Below, one piece after another: positions 45,710 through 61,251 of a stretch of 64,000 nucleotides of DNA. Position 1 is the first letter of the stretch; each line of letters starts with the position of its first letter. The notes below the pieces were generated by a model. The model did not search any database. It had not been told where the DNA came from and worked only from the letters and a program-made list of their open reading frames with translations. This DNA is from Mycobacterium sp. DL440 (lineage in GTDB: Bacteria; Actinomycetota; Actinomycetes; Mycobacteriales; Mycobacteriaceae), in the NCBI RefSeq assembly GCF_011745145.1, contig NZ_CP050191.1:186001-250000 (forward strand), written 5' to 3'. The translations under genes and the position numbers were made by a program.

Positions 45710-46615
45710 ATGGCGCGGACAACACTGACGATGGCGGTCGATATCGGCGGCACCAAGATTGCCGTCGGCCTCGTCGATCCCGAGGGCCGGCTGGTGCATC
45801 GGGCCCAACTGCCGACCCCCGACGGTGACGCCGAGACGGTATGGGCCGTCGTCGAAAAACTGCTCGGCGAGACCCTGCAGACCGCGGACGGCGCCGCGAC
45901 CGCTGTCGGCGTCGCCTCGGCCGGACCGATCGACCTGCCCAACGGCACGGTCAGCCCGATCAATATCACCGAGTGGCAACACTTTCCGATCGTCGATCGG
46001 GTTGCCGACGCCACCCGGTTGCCGGTCCGGCTCGGCGGCGACGGGCTGTGCATGGCGCTCGGCGAGCAGTGGTGCGGTGCGGGCCGGAGCGCGCAGTTCC
46101 TGCTCGGCATGGTGGTGTCGACCGGGGTCGGTGGTGGCTTGGTGCTCGACGGCGCGCCCTATGACGGCCGCACCGGCAACGCCGGGCATGTCGGCCATGT
46201 CGTCGTCGCCCCCGACGGCGGTGAGCTCTGTACGTGCGGCGGGCACGGCTGCGTCGAGACCATCGCGTCGGGACCCAGCATGGTGCGGTGGGCGCGGCGG
46301 CAGGGGTGGGACGGTACCGACGCCAAGGCGCTCGGGGAGGCGGCGACTCAGGGAGATGAGTTGGCCATCAAGGCATTTCAGCGAGGCGCACGGGCGGTGG
46401 CGGCGACGATCGCCTCGGTGGGCGCGGTCTGCGACCTGGACCTGGTGGTGGTCGGCGGGGGAGTCGCCAAGTCCGGGGCGTTGTTGTTCGACCCCCTGCG
46501 CGCGGCGCTTGCCGACTATGCCGGGCTGGAGTTCCTGCGGGGACTGCGGGTGGTCCCGGCCGAACTCGGTGGGGATGCCGGCCTGGTGGGTGCGGCGGCC
46601 CTGGCGCGCGGCTGA
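45710..46615 (+). CDS. ROK-family sugar kinase
   Basis: A 301-residue ROK kinase, in the place of Rv0650. The ATP loop MAVDIGGTKIAVGLVD is at residues 8-23, and the zinc motif CTCGGHGCVE near 177. At the substrate site the usual GEIGH reads GHVGH (Glu to His), and the catalytic NDxN region reads GGDGLCM, keeping the Asp. Given the upstream alpha-mannosidase, mannose or a mannosamine is a likely substrate, but this is inference. GAGGTAGGA precedes ATG 45710. The last 100 bases overlap the 3' end of the convergent HxlR gene. Confidence 0.88.
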   Translation: MARTTLTMAVDIGGTKIAVGLVDPEGRLVHRAQLPTPDGDAETVWAVVEKLLGETLQTADGAATAVGVASAGPIDLPNGTVSPINITEWQHFPIVDRVADATRLPVRLGGDGLCMALGEQWCGAGRSAQFLLGMVVSTGVGGGLVLDGAPYDGRTGNAGHVGHVVVAPDGGELCTCGGHGCVETIASGPSMVRWARRQGWDGTDAKALGEAATQGDELAIKAFQRGARAVAATIASVGAVCDLDLVVVGGGVAKSGALLFDPLRAALADYAGLEFLRGLRVVPAELGGDAGLVGAAALARG

Positions 46616-46950
46616 CGCTTCTGCTTCTGGATCTCCATGTGGGTGCGACCCCATTCGCACAACGCGCCCAGCACCGGCGCCAGCGTCATGCCGTACTCGG
46701 AGATCGAATAGTGCACGCACGGCGGCACCGTGCCCGCGTCATGGCGATCGATGATCCCGGCGCCGACCAGATCGTGCAGATGCCGGATGAGCATCCGCTC
46801 GGTGATGTCGGGAATGCTGCGGCGCAGATCGGCGGTGCGCATCGGCCCGTCGGACAACCGCCACAGGATGGTGCCCTTCCAGCGCCCGTCGATGACCGAC
46901 AAGGTCGCGTCGATCGGGCACTCGCCGACCTCTTTCTTGGAAACCGCCAT
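46516..46950 (-). CDS. HxlR-family transcriptional regulator
   Basis: A 144-residue winged-helix regulator of the HxlR/MarR-like class. The HxlR core covers about the first 110 residues (ECPIDATLSVIDGRWKGTILW, then LSDGPMRTADLRRSIPDITERML and the CVHYSISEYGMTL end). A basic, Pro/Ser-rich tail of about 30 residues is encoded opposite the end of the ROK gene and is not part of the family fold. Cys 11 could be a redox sensor, as in HypR-type members. It is divergent from the DUF1772 gene with two CTGAC/GTCAG repeats between. Confidence 0.85.
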   Translation of the reverse strand: MAVSKKEVGECPIDATLSVIDGRWKGTILWRLSDGPMRTADLRRSIPDITERMLIRHLHDLVGAGIIDRHDAGTVPPCVHYSISEYGMTLAPVLGALCEWGRTHMEIQKQKRQPRARAAAPTRPASPPSSAGTTRSPRRNSSPA

Positions 46951-46970
46951 GCCTGAACCCTCCGCCGATG

Positions 46971-47013
46971 CTGACTAATTTGTCAGTACCTTGTTTTTTG
47001 TCAGCATACTGAC
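46971..47013. promoter_or_regulatory. Two CTGAC/GTCAG inverted repeats, likely HxlR operators
   Basis: CTGAC-6-GTCAG (46971-46986) and GTCAG-4-CTGAC (47000-47013) are both perfect. They lie between HxlR and the divergent DUF1772 gene in a low-GC patch and fit two dimer sites. Confidence 0.6.
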
Positions 47014-47026
47014 CAGCCTGGATGGC

Positions 47027-47467
47027 ATGGAAGAAATCGTGCAGATTCTCGCCGTGATCGTCATCGGCCCGCTTCTCGGCGTCGAGTTCGGGGTCGCCGC
47101 GTTCACCAACCCGATCCTGCAGCGACTGCCCGACGCCGCCTACCGGCAGGCCCGCGGCACCGGCAGCCGGATTCTCGGCACGGCGATGCCGTTCTGGTAC
47201 TGCGGTGCGGTGGCGCTGCTGATCGCCGCCACAGTGTGGAGCCCAGGACCGTTGCTCATCACGGCCGTGGTGCTGATGGGGCTGGTCATGCTCTTGTCTC
47301 TCACCACACTGGTGCCGATCAACAACCGCGTCGCGGCGGGATTCGGCGATGACGAGGACCCTGATCAGTTCCATGAGCTGGCCCGACGCTGGGACCGGCT
47401 GCACTGGCTGCGGGTGGCGTTACTGGCGGCGGCGTTCGTGCTGCTGGTGGTCGCCGGCGCACACTGA
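47027..47467 (+). CDS. DUF1772-family membrane protein
   Basis: A 146-residue protein with four hydrophobic segments (about residues 5-25, 55-75, 80-97 and 124-143), typical of DUF1772, whose members include anthrone-oxygenase-like proteins. Conserved parts are [12 protein letters not shown] and the LVPINNRVA loop. ATG 47027 is preferred to the frame 12 codons upstream that crosses the operator. It is the obvious target of the divergent HxlR regulator. Substrate unknown. Confidence 0.85.
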   Translation: MEEIVQILAVIVIGPLLGVEFGVAAFTNPILQRLPDAAYRQARGTGSRILGTAMPFWYCGAVALLIAATVWSPGPLLITAVVLMGLVMLLSLTTLVPINNRVAAGFGDDEDPDQFHELARRWDRLHWLRVALLAAAFVLLVVAGAH

Positions 47468-47498
47468 CGCGGCTCGCGGTGCAAGGTTGCGGCACGTT

Positions 47499-47528
47499 TT
47501 GGCTGATCGGTGGGTGCTCGGCTACTCT
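47499..47528 (+). promoter_or_regulatory. Likely promoter of rplJ-rplL
   Basis: TTGGCT (47499-47504), 18 bases and TACTCT (47523-47528) resemble a SigA promoter just upstream of the L10 leader. Confidence 0.45.
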
Positions 47529-47529
47529 G

Positions 47530-47740
47530 GTCGAGTTCCACCGAAGACCGTCGGTCACCGAGCAATCGGTTGAAGGTTCCGGGAGTACCCCGGGCGGCCC
47601 ACGCAGGAGGACGAGGCTGGACCAGTTTTCGTGCTGGGTATATCTGCGCCCCGACCTTTATGCGTCGGGGCGTTCGTCATTTCCGGACCTGCTCGTTGAC
47701 CGGATGGCGGTTCGAGGCGGGACGCCCGATACCCACCACA
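47530..47740 (+). ncRNA. Ribosomal L10 leader
   Basis: The leader before rplJ carries ACCGAAGACCGTCGGTC and a GGTTCCGGGAGTACCCCGGG block as in actinobacterial L10 leaders, which bind the L10(L12)4 complex to repress rplJ-rplL. A 9-bp hairpin with an 8-base loop (47647-47672, CGCCCCGAC with GTCGGGGCG), followed by a T-rich stretch, may be an attenuator. Boundaries are approximate. Confidence 0.75.
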
Positions 47741-47751
47741 AGGAGGCATGC

Positions 47752-48279
47752 ATGGCCAAGGCTGATAAGGCCACGGCGGTTGCCGACATTGCTGAGCAGT
47801 TCAAGGCGTCGACGGCCACCGTCGTCACCGAGTACCGCGGGCTGACTGTGGCGAACCTGGCTGAGCTGCGCCGTTCTCTCGGCGACTCCGCCACGTACAC
47901 CGTCGCCAAGAACACTCTGGTGAAGCGCGCCGCGTCTGAAGCCGGCATTGAAGGTCTCGACGAGCTGTTCGCCGGTCCCACGGCGATCGCGTTCGTCAAT
48001 GGTGAGCCCGTTGACGCCGCCAAGGCGATCAAGAAGTTCGCCAAGGACAACAAGGCGCTCGTCATCAAGGGCGGCTACATGGACGGCAAGGCGCTGTCCG
48101 TGTCCGAGGTCGAGAAGATCGCCGACCTCGAGTCGCGCGAGGTGCTGCTCGCCAAGCTGGCAGGTGCCATGAAGGGCAACCTGTCCAAGGCCGCAGGCCT
48201 GTTCAACGCGCCTGCTTCTCAGGTGGCCCGCCTCGCCGCGGCGCTGCAGGAGAAGAAAGCCGCCAGCGAAGCTGCCTAG
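47752..48279 (+). CDS. rplJ: Ribosomal protein L10
   Basis: A 175-residue L10 that anchors the L7/L12 dimers on the large subunit. It begins [20 protein letters not shown] and has the family's [17 protein letters not shown] and the long C-terminal helix that binds L12. AGGAGG (47741-47746) fixes ATG 47752. rplL follows after 84 bases. Confidence 0.97.
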   Translation: MAKADKATAVADIAEQFKASTATVVTEYRGLTVANLAELRRSLGDSATYTVAKNTLVKRAASEAGIEGLDELFAGPTAIAFVNGEPVDAAKAIKKFAKDNKALVIKGGYMDGKALSVSEVEKIADLESREVLLAKLAGAMKGNLSKAAGLFNAPASQVARLAAALQEKKAASEAA

Positions 48280-48363
48280 CAGCTGCGTCGCTTGAACTGT
48301 CGCTCAACCGCAACCGCACAAACCACCCAACATCTGTAAGAAAAATCAGGAAGGACCATAAAC

Positions 48364-48750
48364 ATGGCCAAGCTGTCCACCGACGAACTGCTCGACGCTT
48401 TCAAGGAAATGACCCTGCTGGAGCTCTCTGAGTTCGTGAAGCAGTTCGAAGAGGTCTTCGAGGTCACCGCCGCCGCTCCGGTCGCCGTTGCCGCCGCCGG
48501 TGCCGCCCCGGCCGCCGCCGAGGCCGCCGAGGAGCAGTCGGAGTTCGACGTCATCCTCGAGGGTGCCGGCGAGAAGAAGATCGGCGTCATCAAGGTCGTC
48601 CGCGAGATCGTCTCCGGCCTGGGCCTGAAGGAAGCCAAGGATCTGGTCGACGGCGCTCCCAAGCCGCTGCTGGAGAAGGTCGCCAAGGAGGCCGCCGAGG
48701 ACGCCAAGGCCAAGCTCGAGGCCGCCGGCGCCAGCGTCACCGTCAAGTAG
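48364..48750 (+). CDS. rplL: Ribosomal protein L7/L12
   Basis: A 128-residue stalk protein that recruits translational GTPases. An N-terminal dimerisation part is followed by the Ala/Pro-rich hinge ([19 protein letters not shown]) and the C-terminal domain with [27 protein letters not shown] precedes ATG 48364. Confidence 0.97.
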   Translation: MAKLSTDELLDAFKEMTLLELSEFVKQFEEVFEVTAAAPVAVAAAGAAPAAAEAAEEQSEFDVILEGAGEKKIGVIKVVREIVSGLGLKEAKDLVDGAPKPLLEKVAKEAAEDAKAKLEAAGASVTVK

Positions 48751-48768
48751 TCCACACCTGGACCGCAG

Positions 48769-48807
48769 GAACCCCCGAATCCCAACGGATTCGGGGGTTC
48801 TTTGCTT
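48769..48807 (+). terminator. Intrinsic terminator after rplL
   Basis: A perfect 14-bp stem (GAACCCCCGAATCC with its complement, loop CAAC) ends at 48800 and is followed by TTTGCTT. It lies 18 bases after the rplL stop. Confidence 0.85.
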
Positions 48808-48952
48808 GGATGAGCACGATTGGTTCGGTTGGAGCCCGGGTACTCCCGAATATTGGGAGACACGCATGTGTGGGCCATGCCCCGTGCGCTATGGTGACTC
48901 AAGCCACAGGCCGCAGCAGGTGGTGGGGTGAGCCGTAGGCGGAAGGATCTTT

Positions 48953-50038
48953 ATGGGCGTCCAGATCGATGTGACGGGGCTGAGCAAATCTTTCGGATCG
49001 TCAAAGATTTGGGAAGACGTCACGTTGACGGTTCCCGAGGGCGAGGTCAGCGTGTTGCTGGGCCCGTCGGGTACCGGTAAATCGGTGTTCCTGAAGTCCC
49101 TGATCGGCCTGCTGCGCCCGGAGCGTGGCTCGATCGTCATCGACGGCACCAACATCCTGGAGTGCTCGGCCAAGGAGCTCTACGAGATCCGCACCCTGTT
49201 CGGTGTGCTGTTCCAGGACGGCGCCCTGTTCGGCTCGATGAACATCTATGACAACACCGCCTTCCCGCTGCGCGAGCACACCAAGAAGAGCGAGAGCGAA
49301 ATCCGCAACATCGTCATGGAGAAGCTCGACCTGGTGGGTATGCCCAATGACGGGCACAAGTTCCCCGGTGAGATCTCCGGCGGTATGCGCAAGCGTGCCG
49401 GCCTGGCCCGCGCCCTGGTGCTCGACCCGAAGATCATCCTCTGCGACGAGCCGGACTCCGGTCTGGACCCGGTCCGTACCGCGTACCTGTCGCAGCTGCT
49501 GATCGACATCAACGCGCAGATCGACGCCACAGTGCTGATCGTGACGCACAACATCAACATCGCCCGGACCGTCCCCGACAACATCGGCATGCTGTTCCGC
49601 AAGCAGCTGGTCATGTTCGGCCCCCGCGAGGTGCTGCTGACCAGTGAGGAGCCGGTGGTCAAGCAGTTCCTCAACGGTCGCCGGATCGGGCCGATCGGTA
49701 TGTCGGAGGAGAAGGACGAGGCCACTGCGGCCGCTGAGCAGGCCATGATGGAGGCCGGCCAGCACGACGGTGGTGTCGAGGAGATCGAGGGTGTGCCGCC
49801 GCAGCTGATGGCGACTCCTGGTATGCCCGAACGCAAGGCTGTGGGCCGGCGCCAGGCCCGTGTGCGGGAGATCCTGCACACCCTGCCGCCCGCCGCGCAG
49901 GCCGCGATCCTGGACGACCTGGAGGGCACCCACAAGTACGCGGCGCACGAGTTCGGCGACGAGCCCACCGCGCGCCACCAGCGCCCGGTCGAGGACGACG
50001 CCCCGACCGGAGTCATCGAGGTTCCTCACCAGAGCTGA
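48953..50038 (+). CDS. mkl: Mce-associated ABC transporter ATPase Mkl (MceG)
   Basis: A 361-residue ABC ATPase that powers Mce lipid importers. Walker A GPSGTGKS is at residues 37-44, the signature SGGMR at 142-146, and Walker B ILCDEPDSGLDP at about 162-173. The C-terminal 100 residues (after HNINIARTVPDN) are the Mkl-specific extension, acidic and then basic. It has the expected position between rplL and rpoB, and is followed by a strong terminator hairpin, so it is probably monocistronic. Confidence 0.95.
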   Translation: MGVQIDVTGLSKSFGSSKIWEDVTLTVPEGEVSVLLGPSGTGKSVFLKSLIGLLRPERGSIVIDGTNILECSAKELYEIRTLFGVLFQDGALFGSMNIYDNTAFPLREHTKKSESEIRNIVMEKLDLVGMPNDGHKFPGEISGGMRKRAGLARALVLDPKIILCDEPDSGLDPVRTAYLSQLLIDINAQIDATVLIVTHNINIARTVPDNIGMLFRKQLVMFGPREVLLTSEEPVVKQFLNGRRIGPIGMSEEKDEATAAAEQAMMEAGQHDGGVEEIEGVPPQLMATPGMPERKAVGRRQARVREILHTLPPAAQAAILDDLEGTHKYAAHEFGDEPTARHQRPVEDDAPTGVIEVPHQS

Positions 50039-50047
50039 GTTTTTCCA

Positions 50048-50085
50048 ACAAGTCAGGCCGGGCCCCAGGGTCCGGCCTGACTTGT
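50048..50085 (+). terminator. Hairpin after mkl
   Basis: ACAAGTCAGGCCGG pairs perfectly with 50072-50085, with further G-C pairs inside the loop. No U tract follows. It starts 10 bases after the mkl stop. Confidence 0.75.
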
Positions 50086-50107
50086 GTCGTGAGAGAACAG
50101 GAGCCGA

Positions 50108-51205
50108 ATGCACGCGCAGCGCGGTCAGCCCACCCGATTCGAGGAATTGGGCGGTAGCGTCACCCGGGCGCACGGCGTCGCGCACCGGCACATGACCAAC
50201 CAACTGGCGCGCGCCGAATACCTCTCCAAACACTGGCTGTGGGTCGTTTTGGCCCTGGTGGTCGTGGTCGTCCCCGTCCTCGTCGTTCTGTCCGCCCACA
50301 TACCGTTCTCGGGCGAGAATCTCCCTTATCTCCTGTACGGCCTGGTGTTCGCCGTCGCCATGGGTGTCGGGATCTTCACCGTGTTCGGGTTCGGCCTGCT
50401 CGTTCTCGCAGGACCCCGGAGTTGGGCGCTCAAGCTGCCTGCCGGCACCGCCATGTGGGCCGAGTTCAGGCCAGAGGCCATCGGTATCGGCTGGTCGGAG
50501 CACTTCAATGCGCTCTACCTCGACCAGGTGCTTCAGATCCGGCGTGTTGACTCGGTCCTCGTGGTGCAGGGCGTCGGTGACATCGAACTGCTGATCCCCG
50601 ACGAACTCGTACCGCCGGACATCGCCGCCACATTGCTGTCCACCTTCAAAGGGCCTCGTCGGGTGGTTCCGTCGTATCCGGAGGCGACGCCCGGTGCCAG
50701 GCAGCGGACGGGTCCCGACCGGGTGACCCGCACCAGGGACATTGCCGACGCCGGTTTGGCCGACCAACTGGGCGCCGCGGTCAAGCGCAGTGTCGTGACG
50801 CGGTTGGCGCTCGCACTCGCGATCCTCGTACCGCTGGTGGTGCTCGGCTATTCGTACGTCGAGGACGGGGAGCTGACCGCGTCTTCGGTGCTCCGCGCCG
50901 CTGTGCTGTTGGTCGCGGCCGTCGGTGCACTCACGTACGTGGTGTACTTCGCGACGCCGGCGAAATTCCGTCAGTTGGTGCCGCCCGGAGCGCCGATCGC
51001 CGCCGAGTTCGGTCCGCAGCAGATCGGGGTGCGTCTCGGAGGCCATCTGCAGATCCTGAAGCTGGCCGGTATCGAGCGCATCTGGCACGCTGACCACGTA
51101 TTTCACGTCTCGGCGCGGGGTTTGGGAACAGGCCTGGTCATCCCGGAGCGGTTGGTTCCGGCGGATGTCGCATCAGGGCTGTTCGCTCAATTCGGCGCGG
51201 CGTGA
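50108..51205 (+). CDS. Membrane protein with two copies of a TM-pair plus YcxB-like domain
   Basis: A 365-residue protein with four membrane segments (about residues 43-64, 75-101, 229-251 and 259-282). After each pair comes a similar cytosolic domain of about 70 residues: 111-180 (PAGTAMWAEFRPEAIGIGW to LLSTF) and 291-362 (PPGAPIAAEFGPQQIGVRL to LFAQF). Both contain an IPxxLVPxD segment, so the protein arose by internal duplication. The domain looks YcxB-like, which is a guess. GGAG stands before ATG 50108. Role unknown. Confidence 0.75.
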   Translation: MHAQRGQPTRFEELGGSVTRAHGVAHRHMTNQLARAEYLSKHWLWVVLALVVVVVPVLVVLSAHIPFSGENLPYLLYGLVFAVAMGVGIFTVFGFGLLVLAGPRSWALKLPAGTAMWAEFRPEAIGIGWSEHFNALYLDQVLQIRRVDSVLVVQGVGDIELLIPDELVPPDIAATLLSTFKGPRRVVPSYPEATPGARQRTGPDRVTRTRDIADAGLADQLGAAVKRSVVTRLALALAILVPLVVLGYSYVEDGELTASSVLRAAVLLVAAVGALTYVVYFATPAKFRQLVPPGAPIAAEFGPQQIGVRLGGHLQILKLAGIERIWHADHVFHVSARGLGTGLVIPERLVPADVASGLFAQFGAA

Positions 51206-55120
<3,915 letters not shown>

Positions 55121-55132
55121 GTTGTTTTCTAG

Positions 55133-59110
<3,978 letters not shown>

Positions 59111-59115
59111 TTAGT

Positions 59116-59153
59116 CACGGAAAAGCCCCCGCTTCGGCGGGGGCTTTTCCGTG
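59116..59153 (+). terminator. 17-bp hairpin with UUCG loop after rpoC
   Basis: CACGGAAAAGCCCCCGC pairs perfectly with 59137-59153 around TTCG, 5 bases after the rpoC stop. The stem includes AAAA and TTTT near its base, so it resembles an intrinsic terminator although the stem extends past the T run. Confidence 0.85.
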
Positions 59154-59242
59154 CGCTGGATTTGGTGGCCCATGTGAGCGAGCCCGGTTTGTCACGCTGG
59201 CGTGACAAGAAGGTGTCACCGAGCCCGCCTAAACTTGGCGGC

Positions 59243-59995
59243 GTGCTCATCGGTTCGCATGTAGACAACACCGACCCATTGGCAGCGGCCGCTGCGGACG
59301 GCGCCGACGTGGTGCAGTTCTTCCTCGGAAACCCGCAGAGTTGGAAGAAGCCCAAGCCCCGCGAGGACGCCGACATCCTCAAGGCGTCGACGGTGCCGTT
59401 GTACGTCCACGCGCCGTACCTGATCAACGTGGCCTCGGCGAACAACCGCGTCCGGATCCCGTCACGCAAGATCCTGCAGGACACGTGCGACGCCGCAGCC
59501 GAGATCGGTGCCACCGCGGTGATCGTGCACGGCGGGCATGCCGATGACAACGACATGGAGGCCGGGTTCGAGCGCTGGGTCAAGGCCCTCGATGCACTGA
59601 ACACCGATGTGTCGGTGTACCTGGAGAACACCGCCGGCGGCGATCACGCCATGGCACGGCATTTCGACACGATCAGCCGGTTGTGGGATCACATCGGGGA
59701 CAAAGGAATTGGCTTCTGCCTCGACACGTGCCATGCCTGGGCGGCGGGGGAGGCGCTGATCGATGCGGTCGAGCGCATCAAGGCCATCACCGGGCGGATA
59801 GACCTGGTGCACTGCAACGATTCGCGCGACGCGGCCGGCTCGGGCGCCGACCGACACGCCAATTTCGGTGCCGGGCAGATCGATCCGCAGTTGCTGGCGG
59901 CGGTGGTCAAGGCGGCCGATGCGCCGGTGATCTGTGAGACGTCCGAAGCGGGACGCAAAGACGACATCGCATTCCTTCGCGAGCACGCCGGCTGA
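59243..59995 (+). CDS. nfo: Endonuclease IV (AP endonuclease)
   Basis: A 250-residue AP endonuclease of base excision repair (called end in M. tuberculosis). It starts [20 protein letters not shown] at GTG 59243, which aligns with the known N terminus; 27 codons upstream are not conserved. Metal-site motifs are present: [50 protein letters not shown] and [12 protein letters not shown] complete and probably active enzyme. Confidence 0.96.
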   Translation: MLIGSHVDNTDPLAAAAADGADVVQFFLGNPQSWKKPKPREDADILKASTVPLYVHAPYLINVASANNRVRIPSRKILQDTCDAAAEIGATAVIVHGGHADDNDMEAGFERWVKALDALNTDVSVYLENTAGGDHAMARHFDTISRLWDHIGDKGIGFCLDTCHAWAAGEALIDAVERIKAITGRIDLVHCNDSRDAAGSGADRHANFGAGQIDPQLLAAVVKAADAPVICETSEAGRKDDIAFLREHAG

Positions 59996-60062
59996 CACCC
60001 GTTCGGCGACCTGAACCGTTTTCAACGGCATCATGACGCAACGGTGAACTAACGTCACCTCT

Positions 60063-61184
60063 GTGACCGCGGTTGATGACTCGGTAACCGAAGAAGCTCC
60101 CGCGCAATGGGGTGCTACCACTCGTGCTCGTCGACTGCGCATTCTGCGGTACAGCGCGATCGCGGTGTGGGCGGCGGTGGTCATCTACCGCACCGCCACT
60201 GACGGCTTTGCGTTCAACCGGGAATTGTTGCTGCTCTACATCGCGACCGGTCTGCTGGCCGCCAGCATCGGGCAGGGGCGACGGATGCTCTACGTCATCC
60301 GCGACTGGTTGCCGTTCGCTGTGGTGCTGGCCGCTTACGACCTGAGCCGCGGGGCGGCCACCCTCGTCGGCCGGCCGACCTTGTGGCACTGGCAGGTCGA
60401 CGCGGATCGGTGGATGTTCTTCGGCACGGTGCCCACGGTGTGGCTGCAGGAACGGCTGAAACTGCTCCACCCGCCGTGGTGGGAAGTGGTGATCAGCACG
60501 GTGTACATGTCGTTCTTCATCCTTCCCTACGTGGTGGCAGGTGTGCTGTGGCTGCGCGACCGCGAAGAGTGGAAGCGGTTCGTGCGTTTGTTCGTCGGAC
60601 TCTCGTTCGCGGCATTGGTCATCTATGCGCTGCTGCCTGCCGCGCCGCCGTGGGCCGCGGCGCGGTGCGATGCCGATGACGTCGACGGCGGCCCGGCCGG
60701 CCCTGGGTGCATGTTCCGGTCGGCGCGTGAAGCCGTCGACGGAGGACTCCTCGGCGCCATGGACACCAGTCAGACCGGCGCGCACGAGTGGATCGAACGG
60801 ATCGTCACGCGCGGCTGGGGCAAGCTCAATCTGCACACCGCGACGGCATTGATCGACCAGGGGCAGGCCAGCGTGAACCTCGTCGCGGCCATCCCGTCCC
60901 TGCACGCCGGCCTGACCGCTGCGGTCGCGGTGTTCCTGTGGAACCGGGTGAACCGCGGATGGCGGCCGTTCTTGGTGGCCTATCCGCTCATCATGGCCTT
61001 CACGCTGGTCTACACCGCTGAGCACTATGTGGTCGACATCCTGCTCGGCTGGGTCTTGGCGGGTGTGGTGCTGTTCGCGCTCAATCGCTATGACGCGCGC
61101 AAGGCGCGGTCCGCTGAGGTCGATGAGCGGCCCCGCGACAGCGACGACCTGTCGACTCCAGTCGCTGAACTCGACCCGGCCTGA
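60063..61184 (+). CDS. PAP2/Aur1-like membrane phosphotransferase
   Basis: A 373-residue integral membrane protein of the PAP2 superfamily, Aur1/inositol-phosphoceramide-synthase-like. Motifs in order: YALLPAAPPWAAAR near residue 195, AAIPSLHAGLTAA near 280 and YTAEHYVVDILLGW near 318, with the catalytic His residues in PSLHAG and AEHYVVD. About six membrane helices. It may make inositol-phosphate lipids or dephosphorylate lipid phosphates. As I recall, lpqP lies here in M. tuberculosis, so this is a local difference. The start is GTG 60063. Confidence 0.85.
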   Translation: MTAVDDSVTEEAPAQWGATTRARRLRILRYSAIAVWAAVVIYRTATDGFAFNRELLLLYIATGLLAASIGQGRRMLYVIRDWLPFAVVLAAYDLSRGAATLVGRPTLWHWQVDADRWMFFGTVPTVWLQERLKLLHPPWWEVVISTVYMSFFILPYVVAGVLWLRDREEWKRFVRLFVGLSFAALVIYALLPAAPPWAAARCDADDVDGGPAGPGCMFRSAREAVDGGLLGAMDTSQTGAHEWIERIVTRGWGKLNLHTATALIDQGQASVNLVAAIPSLHAGLTAAVAVFLWNRVNRGWRPFLVAYPLIMAFTLVYTAEHYVVDILLGWVLAGVVLFALNRYDARKARSAEVDERPRDSDDLSTPVAELDPA

Positions 61185-61207
61185 GCCCACCCATCACAAG
61201 GACCCCA

Positions 61208-61241
61208 TTACAACTATTGTGCAGTTGTCGGAAATTTGTAA
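61208..61241. promoter_or_regulatory. Inverted repeats upstream of fadE8
   Basis: ACAACT-7-AGTTGT (61210-61228) is perfect. TTACAA (61208-61213) and TTGTAA (61236-61241) form an outer pair. They lie 11-44 bases before the fadE8 start and fit a lipid-responsive repressor. Confidence 0.5.
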
Positions 61242-61251
61242 CACTGGATGC

